Shown here: positions 50,224-58,805 of the stretch, in pieces
Layout of the letters: each line of letters starts with the position of its first letter
Numbering within the stretch: the first letter of the stretch is position 1
Origin: an uncultured Olsenella sp.
GTDB lineage: Bacteria; Actinomycetota; Coriobacteriia; Coriobacteriales; Atopobiaceae
Direction of reading: 5' to 3'
DNA: 64,000 nucleotides
Assembly (NCBI GenBank): GCA_900314495.1
Contig: OMVJ01000009.1
Span: 47,079 to 111,078, forward strand
Notes under the pieces: model-generated
Seen by the model: the letters and a program-made list of their open reading frames with translations, nothing else
Database searches by the model: none
What the model was told of the DNA's origin: nothing
Made by a program: the position numbers and the translations under genes

Positions 50224-50891
50224 CCAAGACGGACCATCTGCTCTGGCTGGGCCGCTACATGGAGCGCACGCTCACGACGCTCCGCTTCGTCCTCTTCGCC
50301 TACGACTCGGCGCTGGATTCCGATAACTACGAATCCTGGATCCAGACCCTGCGTGAACTGGGCTTCAAGGAGGAGATCACGGACCTGAGGAAGTTCTTCC
50401 AGGACTGTCTCTTCTCGCCCACCCTGCCCTCCTCCATTCGCCACTCGCTGGACTGCGCCTACGACAACGCCGTCACCCTGCGCGACTCCATTGGCTCCGA
50501 GTCCATTGCCTACGTGCAGATGGCCGTTGACAACGTGGAGAAGGCCTCCACCTCCACCTCGCCCCTGCTGGACCTGCAGCTGATCATCGACAACATAATG
50601 GCCTTCAAGGGCACGATCGAGGACTCCGTCACCGACGACACCGCACGCTACCTTGTGAAGTGCGGCATGAGCCTGGAGAGGCTTGACCTGTACACGCGCC
50701 TGGGCTTCCAGCTTGAGCTTCTGCCGCAGGTCGTCCACCGTCTGGGCGGCCGCATCGCTAGGGTCGGCGTTCCGTACGACGCCGAGAAGTTCCGCCGCAT
50801 GGTAGACATCATCTATGCGCCGGAATTCCCCGCCAACATGACCCCCGAGCTCTCTGCGGAGCTTCTCACGTGCATCGACGGCATCTTCTAG
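50205..50891 (+). CDS. Alpha-E domain protein
   Basis: This 228-aa all-helical protein matches the alpha-E (formerly DUF403) family, starting with the characteristic TDHLLWLGRYMERTLTTLRF and with a conserved glutamate/arginine pattern. The family always partners circularly permuted ATP-grasp enzymes, as here with a 19-nt overlap. Its function is unknown; a scaffold or transferase role has been suggested. Confidence 0.88.
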   Translation: MGTLSITKTDHLLWLGRYMERTLTTLRFVLFAYDSALDSDNYESWIQTLRELGFKEEITDLRKFFQDCLFSPTLPSSIRHSLDCAYDNAVTLRDSIGSESIAYVQMAVDNVEKASTSTSPLLDLQLIIDNIMAFKGTIEDSVTDDTARYLVKCGMSLERLDLYTRLGFQLELLPQVVHRLGGRIARVGVPYDAEKFRRMVDIIYAPEFPANMTPELSAELLTCIDGIF

Positions 50892-50900
50892 GAGGTGCAC

Positions 50901-51677
50901 ATGAAGGTTCTCCAGTTCAACTTCGAGACGGCCCTCGAGTTCTCTGAGCCGGTAAGCGAGCACGACTTCGTCCTCCGCTGCCTTCCGCGCTCTTCGGAGA
51001 GCCAGACCGTGCTCGACGCCCAACTGCTCATCATGCCCAACACGAGCATCGCACAGCAGGTTGACGGCTTTGGCAACGCGCTGCAGGTGGGCCGCCTGGC
51101 CGACCCGCACGACCGCATGACCTTCATCGCGTCCGGCATGGTCGTGGTGGCGGAGCGCTCCACCATGCACGACCCGGCGCACCCCATGTACCTGCGGCCC
51201 TCCCGCTACGCAAACGGCTCGGAGGACATTACAGCCTTCGCCAACGACGTTCTGAGGGTGTGCCGCAACGCGGACCCCTGGGACAAGGCAATGCGCCTGA
51301 GCCGCGCCCTGCACAATAGCTTCGTGTACGACCAGGGGGCGACCAACGTCTACACCACCGCCAGCGAGGCCTTCAAGCTGGGCCATGGCGTCTGCCAGGA
51401 CTACGCCCACGTCTTCATCTCGCTCTGCAGGTCCCAGGGCATCCACGCCCGCTACGTGAACGGGCTCATCCTGGGCGTTGGCGCCACGCACGCCTGGGTG
51501 GAGGTAAACGACGGCCACATGTGGCGCGGCATTGACCCCACCAACGACCACCCGGCGGACGACGGATACATCGCACTCTCTCGCGGGCGCGACTGGAGCG
51601 ACTGCCCCATAGAGTCCGGCGTCTTCCGCGGCTACGCCAGCCAGCACCAGACGGTGCATGTGACCGTCTCGGACTAG
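50901..51677 (+). CDS. Transglutaminase-like cysteine protease
   Basis: This 258-aa cytoplasmic protein has an N-terminal beta-domain (1-95) and a transglutaminase core with triad Cys165 (GHGVCQDYAH), His197 (ATHAWVEV) and Asp212 (GIDPTND). No signal peptide is seen. In the known ATP-grasp/alpha-E systems this enzyme is thought to cut or transfer the tag. ATG 50901 is preferred to the GTG at 50895 since GGAGG lies directly before it. Confidence 0.9.
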   Translation: MKVLQFNFETALEFSEPVSEHDFVLRCLPRSSESQTVLDAQLLIMPNTSIAQQVDGFGNALQVGRLADPHDRMTFIASGMVVVAERSTMHDPAHPMYLRPSRYANGSEDITAFANDVLRVCRNADPWDKAMRLSRALHNSFVYDQGATNVYTTASEAFKLGHGVCQDYAHVFISLCRSQGIHARYVNGLILGVGATHAWVEVNDGHMWRGIDPTNDHPADDGYIALSRGRDWSDCPIESGVFRGYASQHQTVHVTVSD

Positions 51678-51707
51678 CCCGACGCAGACACTCTCTGCCA
51701 GCTTCCG

Positions 51708-51731
51708 CCCCGCGGCCACATGGTCGCGGGG
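51708..51731 (+). other. Intercistronic hairpin between the transglutaminase and M14 genes
   Basis: CCCCGCGGCCA pairs with TGGTCGCGGGG (11 bp, one G-U), loop CA, with no U-tract. It occupies the only gap (102 bp) in the operon and may adjust the relative amount of the two halves. Confidence 0.4.
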
Positions 51732-51779
51732 CACTCAGCGCGCTCTTCCGCCGGATAGGAGAAGAGGGGAAGGATAAGC

Positions 51780-52709
51780 GTGATACAAACAGTATTCTCG
51801 GCCGAGCTGCCCGTGGCGGAGCACTTGGTCATAAAGAAGAACCGCATAGAGGGCCGCTACCGCAGGGGCCCGCGCATCGCCGTCGTTACCGGCACCCACG
51901 GAGACGAGCTTGAGGGGCAGTATGTGGCCTACGAGCTCGCCCGCCAGCTCAACGCCCACCTGGACGCCCTGCACGGCGTGGTGGACATATACCCCGCCGT
52001 CAACCCGCTGGGCATCAACAGCATAGAGCGCGGCGTGCCCGGCTTCGACCTGGACCTCAACCGCACCTTCCCGGGCAGCCACGACGGCAACCTCACCCAG
52101 GCGCTGGCGGCGGCCGTCATCGACGACATCCGTGGTGCGGACGTGTGCGTGGACATCCACGCGTCCAACATCTTCCTGCGCGAGATGCCGCAGGTGCGCG
52201 TGAACGAGCTCTCCGCCGACCAGCTCCTGCCCATCGCGCCGCTGCTCAACGTGAACTTCATCTGGGTCCACGCCTCGGCAACCGTGCTGGAGTCCACCCT
52301 GGCCTACTCGCTCAACTCCGTAGGCACCCCCTGCCTGGTGGTGGAGATGGGCGTGGGCATGCGCATCACGGAGGACTACGGCGCCCGCCTGGCGGAGGGC
52401 CTGCTGCGCCTCATCGCCCACTTCGGCGGCTGGGACGGCGGCTTCGTGGAGTCCCCCGCGCCGCTGATCTCTCGCGACGGCAACGTCTGCTTCCTCAACG
52501 CGGACAAGCCCGGCCTCTTCCTGCCGCGCGCCCAGCACGCCACCATCGTCCAGAAGAACCAGCTCATCGGCCTCATCGTGAACCCGCTGACGGGAACGGT
52601 GCAGCAGGAGGTGCGCACGCCCCAGGGCGGCCTCCTCTTCACCCTGCGCGAGTACCCCATCGTCTACCCCGGTTCGCTCCTGGCAAGGATTCTTGGTGAT
52701 GTCCGATGA
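51780..52709 (+). CDS. M14-family succinylglutamate desuccinylase/aspartoacylase-like hydrolase
   Basis: This 309-aa zinc hydrolase of the AstE/AspA branch of M14 has zinc ligands His40 and Glu43 (GTHGDELEG) and His127 (DIHAS), the NxxDLNRxFPG substrate loop (about 90-99) and catalytic Glu189 (VVEMGVG). A C-terminal beta-barrel domain (about 220-309) follows. It should cleave an N-acyl or peptide-like amide from a small amino acid conjugate. GTG start 51780 has GGGGAAGG upstream. Placed right after the ATP-grasp/transglutaminase genes, it may remove or trim the product. Confidence 0.87.
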   Translation: MIQTVFSAELPVAEHLVIKKNRIEGRYRRGPRIAVVTGTHGDELEGQYVAYELARQLNAHLDALHGVVDIYPAVNPLGINSIERGVPGFDLDLNRTFPGSHDGNLTQALAAAVIDDIRGADVCVDIHASNIFLREMPQVRVNELSADQLLPIAPLLNVNFIWVHASATVLESTLAYSLNSVGTPCLVVEMGVGMRITEDYGARLAEGLLRLIAHFGGWDGGFVESPAPLISRDGNVCFLNADKPGLFLPRAQHATIVQKNQLIGLIVNPLTGTVQQEVRTPQGGLLFTLREYPIVYPGSLLARILGDVR

Positions 52710-53656
52710 AGAAGAAGGCCCTGTACAAGCTCGAGTCCCCCTACCGCGAGCCCATGGTCATCTATGGCTTCGAGTTCGGCGACGAGGACGGCGAGCACAG
52801 CTGCGCCATTGTTGGCTCCACCCGCGGAGACGAGATCCAGCAGGACTTCATCTGCGCGAGCCTGGTGAAGCGGCTCATGAACGTGGAGGAGGCGGGTGCC
52901 ATCGCGCCCGGCAAGAAAATCCTTGTCATCCCCTGCGTGAACCCCTACTCCATGAACATAGCCAAGCGCTTCTGGTCCATGGACAACACGGACATCAACC
53001 GCATGTTCCCCGGCTACGACCAGGGCGAGACCACCCAGCGCGTGGCAGACGGCCTGTTCAAGGCGGTTTCCGACTACAAGTACGGAATCCAGCTCTGCAG
53101 CTTCAACCTGCACGGCAACTTCGAGGCGCACGTGCGCGTCACGCACGAGAGCCACATCTCGCAGGAGTCCCTGAGCATCGCCGACGCCTTCGGCCTGCCC
53201 TACGTGGTCTCGCGCGAGCCCACGTCGTTCGACACCGCCATGCTCAACTACAACTGGCAGGTGTGGGACACGCACGCCTTCAGCGTGTACTCGCAGGCGA
53301 CGGACACGCTGGACCCCAAGAGCGCCCGCCTCGTGCGCGAGAGCATCCTGCGCTTCCTGCATTCCCGCCAGCTCATAACGGAGAACATTCCCGGCGGCTC
53401 CATCTCCACCTACATTGACGAGCGGCAGCTGGTGCAGGTGCGCACGGAGCGCGCCGCGGGCTTCCTCATGCGCCGCGTCCAGCCCGGCGACCGCGTGGAG
53501 AAGGGCGACACCCTGGCCACCATCGTCGACACGCTGGACACCCACGTGAAGGAGACCCTGACCGCCCCCTGCCCGGGCTACGTGTTCTTCGAGCGCGTTC
53601 AGCCCATGGTCCAGCAGGACATGATCTGCTTCATGCTGGTTCCGACGCAGGACTAG
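52706..53656 (+). CDS. M14-family AstE/AspA-like protein with altered catalytic residues
   Basis: This 316-aa paralogue of the preceding protein keeps the fold (DNTDINRMFPGYDQG, NLHGNFEAH with His136, C-terminal barrel GDRVEKGDTLATIV). However, the first zinc ligand His is Arg40 (GSTRGDE), the aspartate before the second His is Asn, and the catalytic Glu position is occupied by Tyr195 (AFSVYSQ). It is therefore probably inactive as a hydrolase, or uses another metal site. Starts within the upstream stop (ATGA overlap), suggesting a one-to-one complex with the active paralogue. Confidence 0.83.
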   Translation: MKKKALYKLESPYREPMVIYGFEFGDEDGEHSCAIVGSTRGDEIQQDFICASLVKRLMNVEEAGAIAPGKKILVIPCVNPYSMNIAKRFWSMDNTDINRMFPGYDQGETTQRVADGLFKAVSDYKYGIQLCSFNLHGNFEAHVRVTHESHISQESLSIADAFGLPYVVSREPTSFDTAMLNYNWQVWDTHAFSVYSQATDTLDPKSARLVRESILRFLHSRQLITENIPGGSISTYIDERQLVQVRTERAAGFLMRRVQPGDRVEKGDTLATIVDTLDTHVKETLTAPCPGYVFFERVQPMVQQDMICFMLVPTQD

Positions 53657-53680
53657 CGCGGCACACCCAGTAAGCACAGC

Positions 53681-53730
53681 GGCCCGCCCGGCACGGCAAC
53701 CCTCCGTGCCAGGCGGGCCGGCTTCTTGTG
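53681..53730. terminator. Terminator between converging genes
   Basis: GGCCCGCCCGGCACGG and CCGTGCCAGGCGGGCC (53681-53719) form a 16-bp stem with one C-A mismatch, followed by GGCTTCTTG on the plus strand. It ends the ATP-grasp/M14 operon and may also stop the converging nucleoid-protein gene. Confidence 0.7.
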
Positions 53731-53765
53731 GCAGGAGATTCCCCTGGCGATTCCCCGCGGGCGGC

Positions 53766-54839
53766 CTAGCGGTTCTCGATCCTCGCCACGTTGCGGATGA
53801 CGATCTGTATGTGGCCGTCTGGGTCCGTGGAGAAGGCAATGTAGTTGGAGTCGTGGCCGTACTCCGAGGGGAAGGTGATGTCTATGCCCGTGTCCGTGCG
53901 GATCTTGTGCTTCTTGGCCATGCTGTTGGCCGCGCCGCGCCGCATGGGCACCTCCTCCGGCAGGGACTCCGTGCGGGCCGCCTCCTCGTAGCGCTCCTGG
54001 TAGCGGCGCTGCATCTCCGGCTCGTCCTCAAAGACCTCCCGGCCAATCTCCTCCGGCTCGAACTGCTCCGCCATCTGCACGTCGCGCGCCAGCGCCGCCT
54101 TGGCCCGGCTCACGGTCTCCGCCGTGTTCAGGCCGTACTCCTGCGCCACGTCCTCCACTATGCGCGTCACCGCCTGCACGGCCTCCTTGCCGGAGGCCTG
54201 CGTCGTACACTGGAGCAGGCCGTCCGGGACGATGAGCGTGTCCTGCCCCGCGATGGGCCGCGGCTTGTCGTGGAAGGCGATGCCAAAGTCACCCAGGTTG
54301 ACCAGGGCGTAGGTGTCTATCTTCTGCGTGGGGCTGGGCAGCGTGGCGTCCGTGCGTACTATGCCGTTTATGCTGTGACCCTCGAAGCCCGCCAGCTCGT
54401 GCACGAAGGACTGCCTGCGGGGCAGCAGGACAATGGCAAAGGTGCGCTCGGGCCGCGCGTCAAAGGCCGCGTCGGCCGCCTCCTCGTCGTCCCCGGCCTT
54501 GGGCGCCTCGGCCGACTCCTCAAAGTCCACAACCAAGAGGTCCGCGTTGGCCAGGTCCTCCCCGCGGCGCAGCTCCTCCCAGAACCACTGGGCAATCTGC
54601 ACGGAGAGCTCCACGAAGCCCAGCTCACCCTTGCGGTAGGCGCGAATCTCCTCCGCGAAGCCGCTTCCCTCCGCGAACTCGCCGTGCCTGTTCTCCGCGC
54701 TGCCCAGGCACTTGCGGCAGGTCCGCTGCACGTAGGACTTGACCTGCTTGTTGTCGCGGTCCAGCTCCTGGTCAGAGAAGTAGGTGCCGCCGGACTCGAA
54801 GTCGAAGGAGTGAAGGATTGCATGGTTGATGGTCATCAT
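53766..54839 (-). CDS. Nucleoid-associated protein, NdpA/YejK family
   Basis: This 357-aa protein matches the 37-kDa nucleoid-associated protein family. It starts INHAILHSFDFESG, and shows GHSINGIVRTDATLPSPTQKIDTYALVN, GIAFHDKPRP and the C-terminal TGIDITFPSEY...VIRNVARIENR. The family binds DNA/nucleoid in E. coli; its exact task is unclear. ATG 54839 or 54836 are both possible and neither has a strong ribosome site. Divergent from thpR. Confidence 0.85.
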   Translation of the reverse strand: MMTINHAILHSFDFESGGTYFSDQELDRDNKQVKSYVQRTCRKCLGSAENRHGEFAEGSGFAEEIRAYRKGELGFVELSVQIAQWFWEELRRGEDLANADLLVVDFEESAEAPKAGDDEEAADAAFDARPERTFAIVLLPRRQSFVHELAGFEGHSINGIVRTDATLPSPTQKIDTYALVNLGDFGIAFHDKPRPIAGQDTLIVPDGLLQCTTQASGKEAVQAVTRIVEDVAQEYGLNTAETVSRAKAALARDVQMAEQFEPEEIGREVFEDEPEMQRRYQERYEEAARTESLPEEVPMRRGAANSMAKKHKIRTDTGIDITFPSEYGHDSNYIAFSTDPDGHIQIVIRNVARIENR

Positions 54840-54906
54840 GGGTGCTTGCCGCCGTTCTTGTGCGCTAGCCTTGTGGCGTCCAAGCATACCGCAGGAGGGG
54901 GACGCG

Positions 54907-55563
54907 ATGACAGCACACGCCACGACGGAAGCCGATGCGGCCGAGAGGCGCAGGCTCTTCCTGGCCGTCCTGCCCACGGACGAGGCCCGCGACGCACTCG
55001 TGGCGCGGCAGGAGCTGCTGGCGCCCCGCCTCGGCCGGCCGAGAGCCACCGCCCGCGGCAACCTGCACCTGACCCTGGCCTTCCTGGGCATGTGCGATGC
55101 GCGGCAGCAGGCCGCGGCGGAGGAGGCGCTCCGGGAGGCCGCGGCCCAAGCACGGCCCTTCTCGCTGGCCCTTGGGGACCTCGGCACCTTCTCCCACAAG
55201 CGCGGCAAGTCGGCGGTGGTCTGGTGCGGCGTGAGGGAGGACGACGGAGCGCGGGAACTGCGCGCGCTGCAGGCCCGGCTGGAGGCAGCGCTTCGCGCAC
55301 GGGGGCTCCCGCTGGACGAGCGCCCCTACCAGCCGCACATGACGCTCTTCCGGCAGGCGCGGCCGCGGGGTGGGCAGGAGTCCGCGGACCAGGCCCTCGC
55401 CGACGCCCAGACGCTTGCCCCCGCCTGCACCTTTCCCGTCAGCGCCGCCAGCCTCATGTGGAGCCACCACCGTGAATCCGGCGGACCTTTGGTCTACGAT
55501 GAGGTTGTCCGTGCACCGTTAGGCAGTCTTGCCAAGCGCGCACTGGGGCCATTGGGCCAATAG
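54907..55563 (+). CDS. thpR: RNA 2',3'-cyclic phosphodiesterase (2'-5' RNA ligase family)
   Basis: This 218-aa 2H phosphoesterase has the two HxTx motifs HLTL (about residue 58) and HMTL (about 145) that define the family. It opens 2',3'-cyclic phosphates at RNA ends; the ligase activity is a reverse reaction in vitro. ATG 54907 follows GGAGGGGG. Upstream of the RpiR-type regulator by 23 bp, so perhaps co-transcribed. Confidence 0.88.
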   Translation: MTAHATTEADAAERRRLFLAVLPTDEARDALVARQELLAPRLGRPRATARGNLHLTLAFLGMCDARQQAAAEEALREAAAQARPFSLALGDLGTFSHKRGKSAVVWCGVREDDGARELRALQARLEAALRARGLPLDERPYQPHMTLFRQARPRGGQESADQALADAQTLAPACTFPVSAASLMWSHHRESGGPLVYDEVVRAPLGSLAKRALGPLGQ

Positions 55564-55586
55564 CCCGCGGCGGAACGGGAGGCAAC

Positions 55587-56420
55587 ATGCGAGAGGGACG
55601 GCTCAACCTGCTGAAGTCGCTCATGGCGGTCTTGGACCTCAACGACCGTGACGAGACATCCTATGCGCTTGCCCGCTACTTCCTGGAGCACTTCGACACC
55701 CTTGCGGACCTCAACATATACGACGTGATGGACGAGTGCTACGCCTCGCGCAGCGGCGTGCGCAGGTTCTGCCAGTCCATCGGGTTCGACAACTTCTCTG
55801 AGATAAAGGCCTGTGCCAGCGAGTGGGACCTCTTCCGCCACTACTACCTCACCTACCCCCGTGCGGAGCAGGAGGGGCGGCACGACCTCAGGCGTGACCT
55901 TGACCTGCTCTACCGGAGCATAGACCGGCTGCTTGACGCGGGCGCCTTCGACACCCTGGTGGACACCCTCCACGCGTGCGACCAGGCCGTTCTCTTCTCC
56001 GCCGGCCCCTCGGCGATGCAGCTGAGCGAGTTCCAGAGCGCCATGGTCACCCAGCACAAGCTGGTGCAGCTGGTTACCGAGTCCTCGCCCGCCAGTGGCG
56101 TCATTCGCGGACTGGGCCCCAACGACGTGCTGATTGCGGTATCCACCTCCGGCGCCTTCGTGGAGCGGCAAGTGGCTCAGATCAGGGACTCCGGGGCATA
56201 CAAGGTCTACGTCACCGCCAACGACCGCGAGGACCTGGCCGGCCTCTTCGACGAGGTCATCCTCATTGGGGAGGGCGTCACGGACGACGCGACGGTTCAC
56301 CGCATCTTTGCCACCTATGGCATCTGCTACACCTTTGACCGGCTCTTCTCTGCATACTCCGGCAAGTACGACCGCGTGCCGCTGCCCCAAGAGGGCAGGG
56401 AGCCCTGCAGCCTCCCCTGA
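55587..56420 (+). CDS. RpiR/MurR-type transcriptional regulator (HTH + SIS)
   Basis: This 277-aa protein has an N-terminal helix-turn-helix (about 20-80: LNIYDVMDECYASRSGVRRFCQSIGF) and a C-terminal SIS sugar-phosphate-binding domain (about 105-255: VLFSAGPSAMQLSEF, VLIAVSTSGAF, VYVTAND). Such regulators respond to phosphosugars. Its target is not evident; the EIIA-like gene 570 bp downstream is one candidate. Confidence 0.88.
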   Translation: MREGRLNLLKSLMAVLDLNDRDETSYALARYFLEHFDTLADLNIYDVMDECYASRSGVRRFCQSIGFDNFSEIKACASEWDLFRHYYLTYPRAEQEGRHDLRRDLDLLYRSIDRLLDAGAFDTLVDTLHACDQAVLFSAGPSAMQLSEFQSAMVTQHKLVQLVTESSPASGVIRGLGPNDVLIAVSTSGAFVERQVAQIRDSGAYKVYVTANDREDLAGLFDEVILIGEGVTDDATVHRIFATYGICYTFDRLFSAYSGKYDRVPLPQEGREPCSLP

Positions 56421-56626
56421 TTGCCTGGGTGCGCAGCGGGCGCAGCGACGCGGGGGCTTGTCTCGCGCACAATCCATGGAATGTGCGCTGCTAGAGATAC
56501 CGAGTGAGTCCCTCTCGGCCGCCTTCCGCTCATGGGCAGCAGCCACAGCTCTCCGTTCGGGAGGTGTTGCGTGGGATTCCAGGCGTACTTGACACACCTT
56601 TGTGGTCACCCTACTCGGGCCACCTC

Positions 56627-56731
56627 AAAAAAGTGTACACCAAAAGCAGCTTGAGCATGCATTCTTGACATCGCCAACTCGGCTTTTGCCAAAAAGGCAT
56701 GGTGCTTAAGTCGCTTTGGTGTACACTTTTT
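56627..56731. repeat. 104-bp near-palindrome with T-tracts at both ends
   Basis: AAAAAGTGTACACCAAA at the left (56628-56644) is matched by its complement at the right (56715-56731), and pairing continues inward with mismatches (AGC..CTTGAGCA with TGCTTAAG..GCT). The size and design match the element at 2412-2516, though the sequence differs. Both ends carry T-tracts on the outgoing strand, so it could stop transcription from either side. The rest of 56421-56987 shows no gene. Confidence 0.6.
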
Positions 56732-56987
56732 CCCTGCCCGTTGAGTACACTCGCCGCTCGCGGACACCCTATCACCGCCATTGGGCTCCTTGGCAGCCTC
56801 TTTTTCGTCCTCTGAGGGCCCCTCGCCCACCACCCCAGAGCCCAGCGGCCCAGCCCGGACGACGGTTCAAACCGTGAACCACGCACCTATGCGGAAACCC
56901 GTACTGTGACAGTTGACGAGCACAATCCCACGTCGACAGGTTCGTGCGTCACCAGGTTTCCCGCGTCGTGGCATGGAGGGCGGCATC

Positions 56988-57620
56988 ATGCAGGCAACAA
57001 TGACACTTCCCATGAGCACCAAGCGCTACCTTGCGCACGTGTACCCAAAGAGCCAGAACCAGGAGTACCTGCAGCTCCACACCATGGCCGGCCGCGTACG
57101 CGACCTGCTTGCGCGCATCGATGCCAACGCGCACGACCGCTCCTTCGACGACCACGACTACGTCGACATCGCCACTTCGTCGGAGCTTGCAGGCAAGGTC
57201 TTCTCGCCCATCGACGGCACGGCACAACCCGTGGCTGGCTGCGACGGCGTGGTCAGCGTTCGAATTCGCCCGCGCAGCGGCTTGCTGGTTGCCCCCTGCA
57301 ACGCCCGCGTCACCGCGCAGATTCCCAGCAAGAACGCGATTGGCCTGCTCACGGCCGAAGGCGCGGAGCTTGTGATCACCGTGGGGGACGCCGCGCACAA
57401 CTACGTTGGCAACGCCTTCCGCCAGCTGGTGTGGCAAAACGACACCATTGCCGCAGGTGCGCCCATGATTGCCTGGGACCGCGGCAAGCTGGCAGCCGAG
57501 AGGTATGACGACGCGGTGACCGTGACGCTCACCAACCCCGAGGAGTTCCACGGCGTCCGCCTGTGCGAGGCGGGCCGCACCTCCGCAGGCGACCTCCTGA
57601 TGCAGGTCAAGTGCGACTAG
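56988..57620 (+). CDS. EIIA(Glc)-type PTS domain protein lacking both active-site histidines
   Basis: This 210-aa protein has about 65 N-terminal residues of unknown type and then a glucose-type EIIA fold (VFSPIDGTAQPV, VAPCNARVTAQIPSKNAIGL, AELVITVGDAAHNYVGNAF). The phosphorylated histidine and its partner in E. coli EIIA(Glc) (His90 and His75) correspond to Thr131 and Asn116. It thus cannot take part in normal phosphotransfer. It is free-standing, without EIIB/EIIC genes nearby. It may act as a sensor or binding domain. ATG 56988 is chosen for the GGAGGGCGG upstream. Confidence 0.8.
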   Translation: MQATMTLPMSTKRYLAHVYPKSQNQEYLQLHTMAGRVRDLLARIDANAHDRSFDDHDYVDIATSSELAGKVFSPIDGTAQPVAGCDGVVSVRIRPRSGLLVAPCNARVTAQIPSKNAIGLLTAEGAELVITVGDAAHNYVGNAFRQLVWQNDTIAAGAPMIAWDRGKLAAERYDDAVTVTLTNPEEFHGVRLCEAGRTSAGDLLMQVKCD

Positions 57621-57642
57621 GCACCACCGGCACCAAAGCGCA

Positions 57643-57679
57643 AAGGGCACCGCCGGCCAAAGAAGCCGACGGCGCCCTT
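57643..57679. terminator. Bidirectional terminator between converging genes
   Basis: AAGGGCACCGCCGGC pairs with GCCGACGGCGCCCTT (15 bp, two mismatches), loop CAAAGAA. T-rich or pyrimidine-rich sequence follows on both strands. It separates the EIIA-like gene from the converging ABC operon. Confidence 0.6.
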
Positions 57680-57712
57680 CTGGTTGCGCTGGGGATGCGT
57701 CGCAAGCAGGCG

Positions 57713-58801
57713 CTACTCCTCGGCGGGAAGCGCGTGCACGTCCTGCGGGGAGAACGTCACGAAGACGTCGTCGCCCACCTCGTAGATCTTCTTGTTCTTG
57801 GGGTTGTACTCGGTAATCTTGACCAAGTGGTCGCCGCACTGGATCTGGTAGTTCTGGTAGGCGCCCATGAAGCGAGAAAGGGTGACCTTGCCGGGAATCA
57901 CGCCCTCGTCGGCCAGGTGGGCGGACTCGGGACGAAGCACCAGCGTGGCCTTGTCGCCCACGGTAATGTCGCGCAGGTCGGCAACCTCGATGTCGGAGCC
58001 CTCCACGCGCAGGATGCCGGACTTGCCGTCCTTGGCGGTAACGGTACCGCGCAGGAAGTTGGACTCGCCAATGAAGTCCGCCACGAACTCGTCCTTGGGC
58101 TCGTTGTAGACGGTGTGCGGGTCGCCGACCTGGTCTACCAGGCCCTTCTTCATGATGATGATCTTGTCGGAGATTGCCATGGCCTCGGACTGGTCGTGCG
58201 TTACGTACACGGCCGTGATGCCGGCCTCCTGCTGGATGCGGCGGATCTCCGTGCGCATGGTTACGCGGAGCTTGGCGTCCAGGTTGGAGAGCGGCTCGTC
58301 AAAGAGCAGGACGCCCGGCTCGATGACCAGGGCGCGGGCCAGGGCGACGCGCTGCTGCTGGCCACCGGACAACTGGTTGGTCATGCGGTCCTCCATGCCG
58401 TCCAGGCCCACCAGGTGCAGGATGTTGGTGACCTTCTCCTTGATCTCGTCCTTGCCGAACTTGCGCAGCTTCAGGCCATAGGCAACGTTGTCGAAGATGT
58501 TGTAGTGCGGCAGCAGGGCGTAGCTCTGGAAGACCATGGCCGTGTCGCGCTTGTTGGGCGTGAGCTCGTTGATGGGCTGGTCGTCGATGTAGATCTCGCC
58601 CTCGTCGGGGGACTCGAAGCCAGCGATCATGCGCAGGATCGTGGTCTTGCCACAGCCGGAGGGGCCCAACAGGCACACGAAGGAGCCGGGCTCCATGTTG
58701 ATGTTGGCGTCGTGGACCGCATAGAAGTCCTTGCCGGTCTTGGGGTCCTGGTAGATCTTGGAAATGTGGTCCAGGCGAACGCTCTTCTTCTGGTTGGCCA
58801 T
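57713..58801 (-). CDS. ABC transporter ATP-binding protein (Fe3+/spermidine type)
   Basis: This 362-aa ATPase has Walker A GPSGCGKTT, signature LSGGQQQR, Walker B VLLFDEP, the switch histidine in VTHDQSEA and a C-terminal TOBE-like domain (about 280-362). It belongs to the CUT1/FbpC/PotA group. Last gene of a three-gene importer; start ATG 58801 four bases after the permease stop with GAGGAG upstream. Confidence 0.9.
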   Translation of the reverse strand: MANQKKSVRLDHISKIYQDPKTGKDFYAVHDANINMEPGSFVCLLGPSGCGKTTILRMIAGFESPDEGEIYIDDQPINELTPNKRDTAMVFQSYALLPHYNIFDNVAYGLKLRKFGKDEIKEKVTNILHLVGLDGMEDRMTNQLSGGQQQRVALARALVIEPGVLLFDEPLSNLDAKLRVTMRTEIRRIQQEAGITAVYVTHDQSEAMAISDKIIIMKKGLVDQVGDPHTVYNEPKDEFVADFIGESNFLRGTVTAKDGKSGILRVEGSDIEVADLRDITVGDKATLVLRPESAHLADEGVIPGKVTLSRFMGAYQNYQIQCGDHLVKITEYNPKNKKIYEVGDDVFVTFSPQDVHALPAEE

Positions 58802-58805
58802 CGTG

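Noticed and set aside
56861..56885. tRNA T-arm-like GGTTCAAACC
   Set aside because: It is part of a short palindrome (ACGGTTCAAACCGT), and no acceptor, D or anticodon arm can be built around it.
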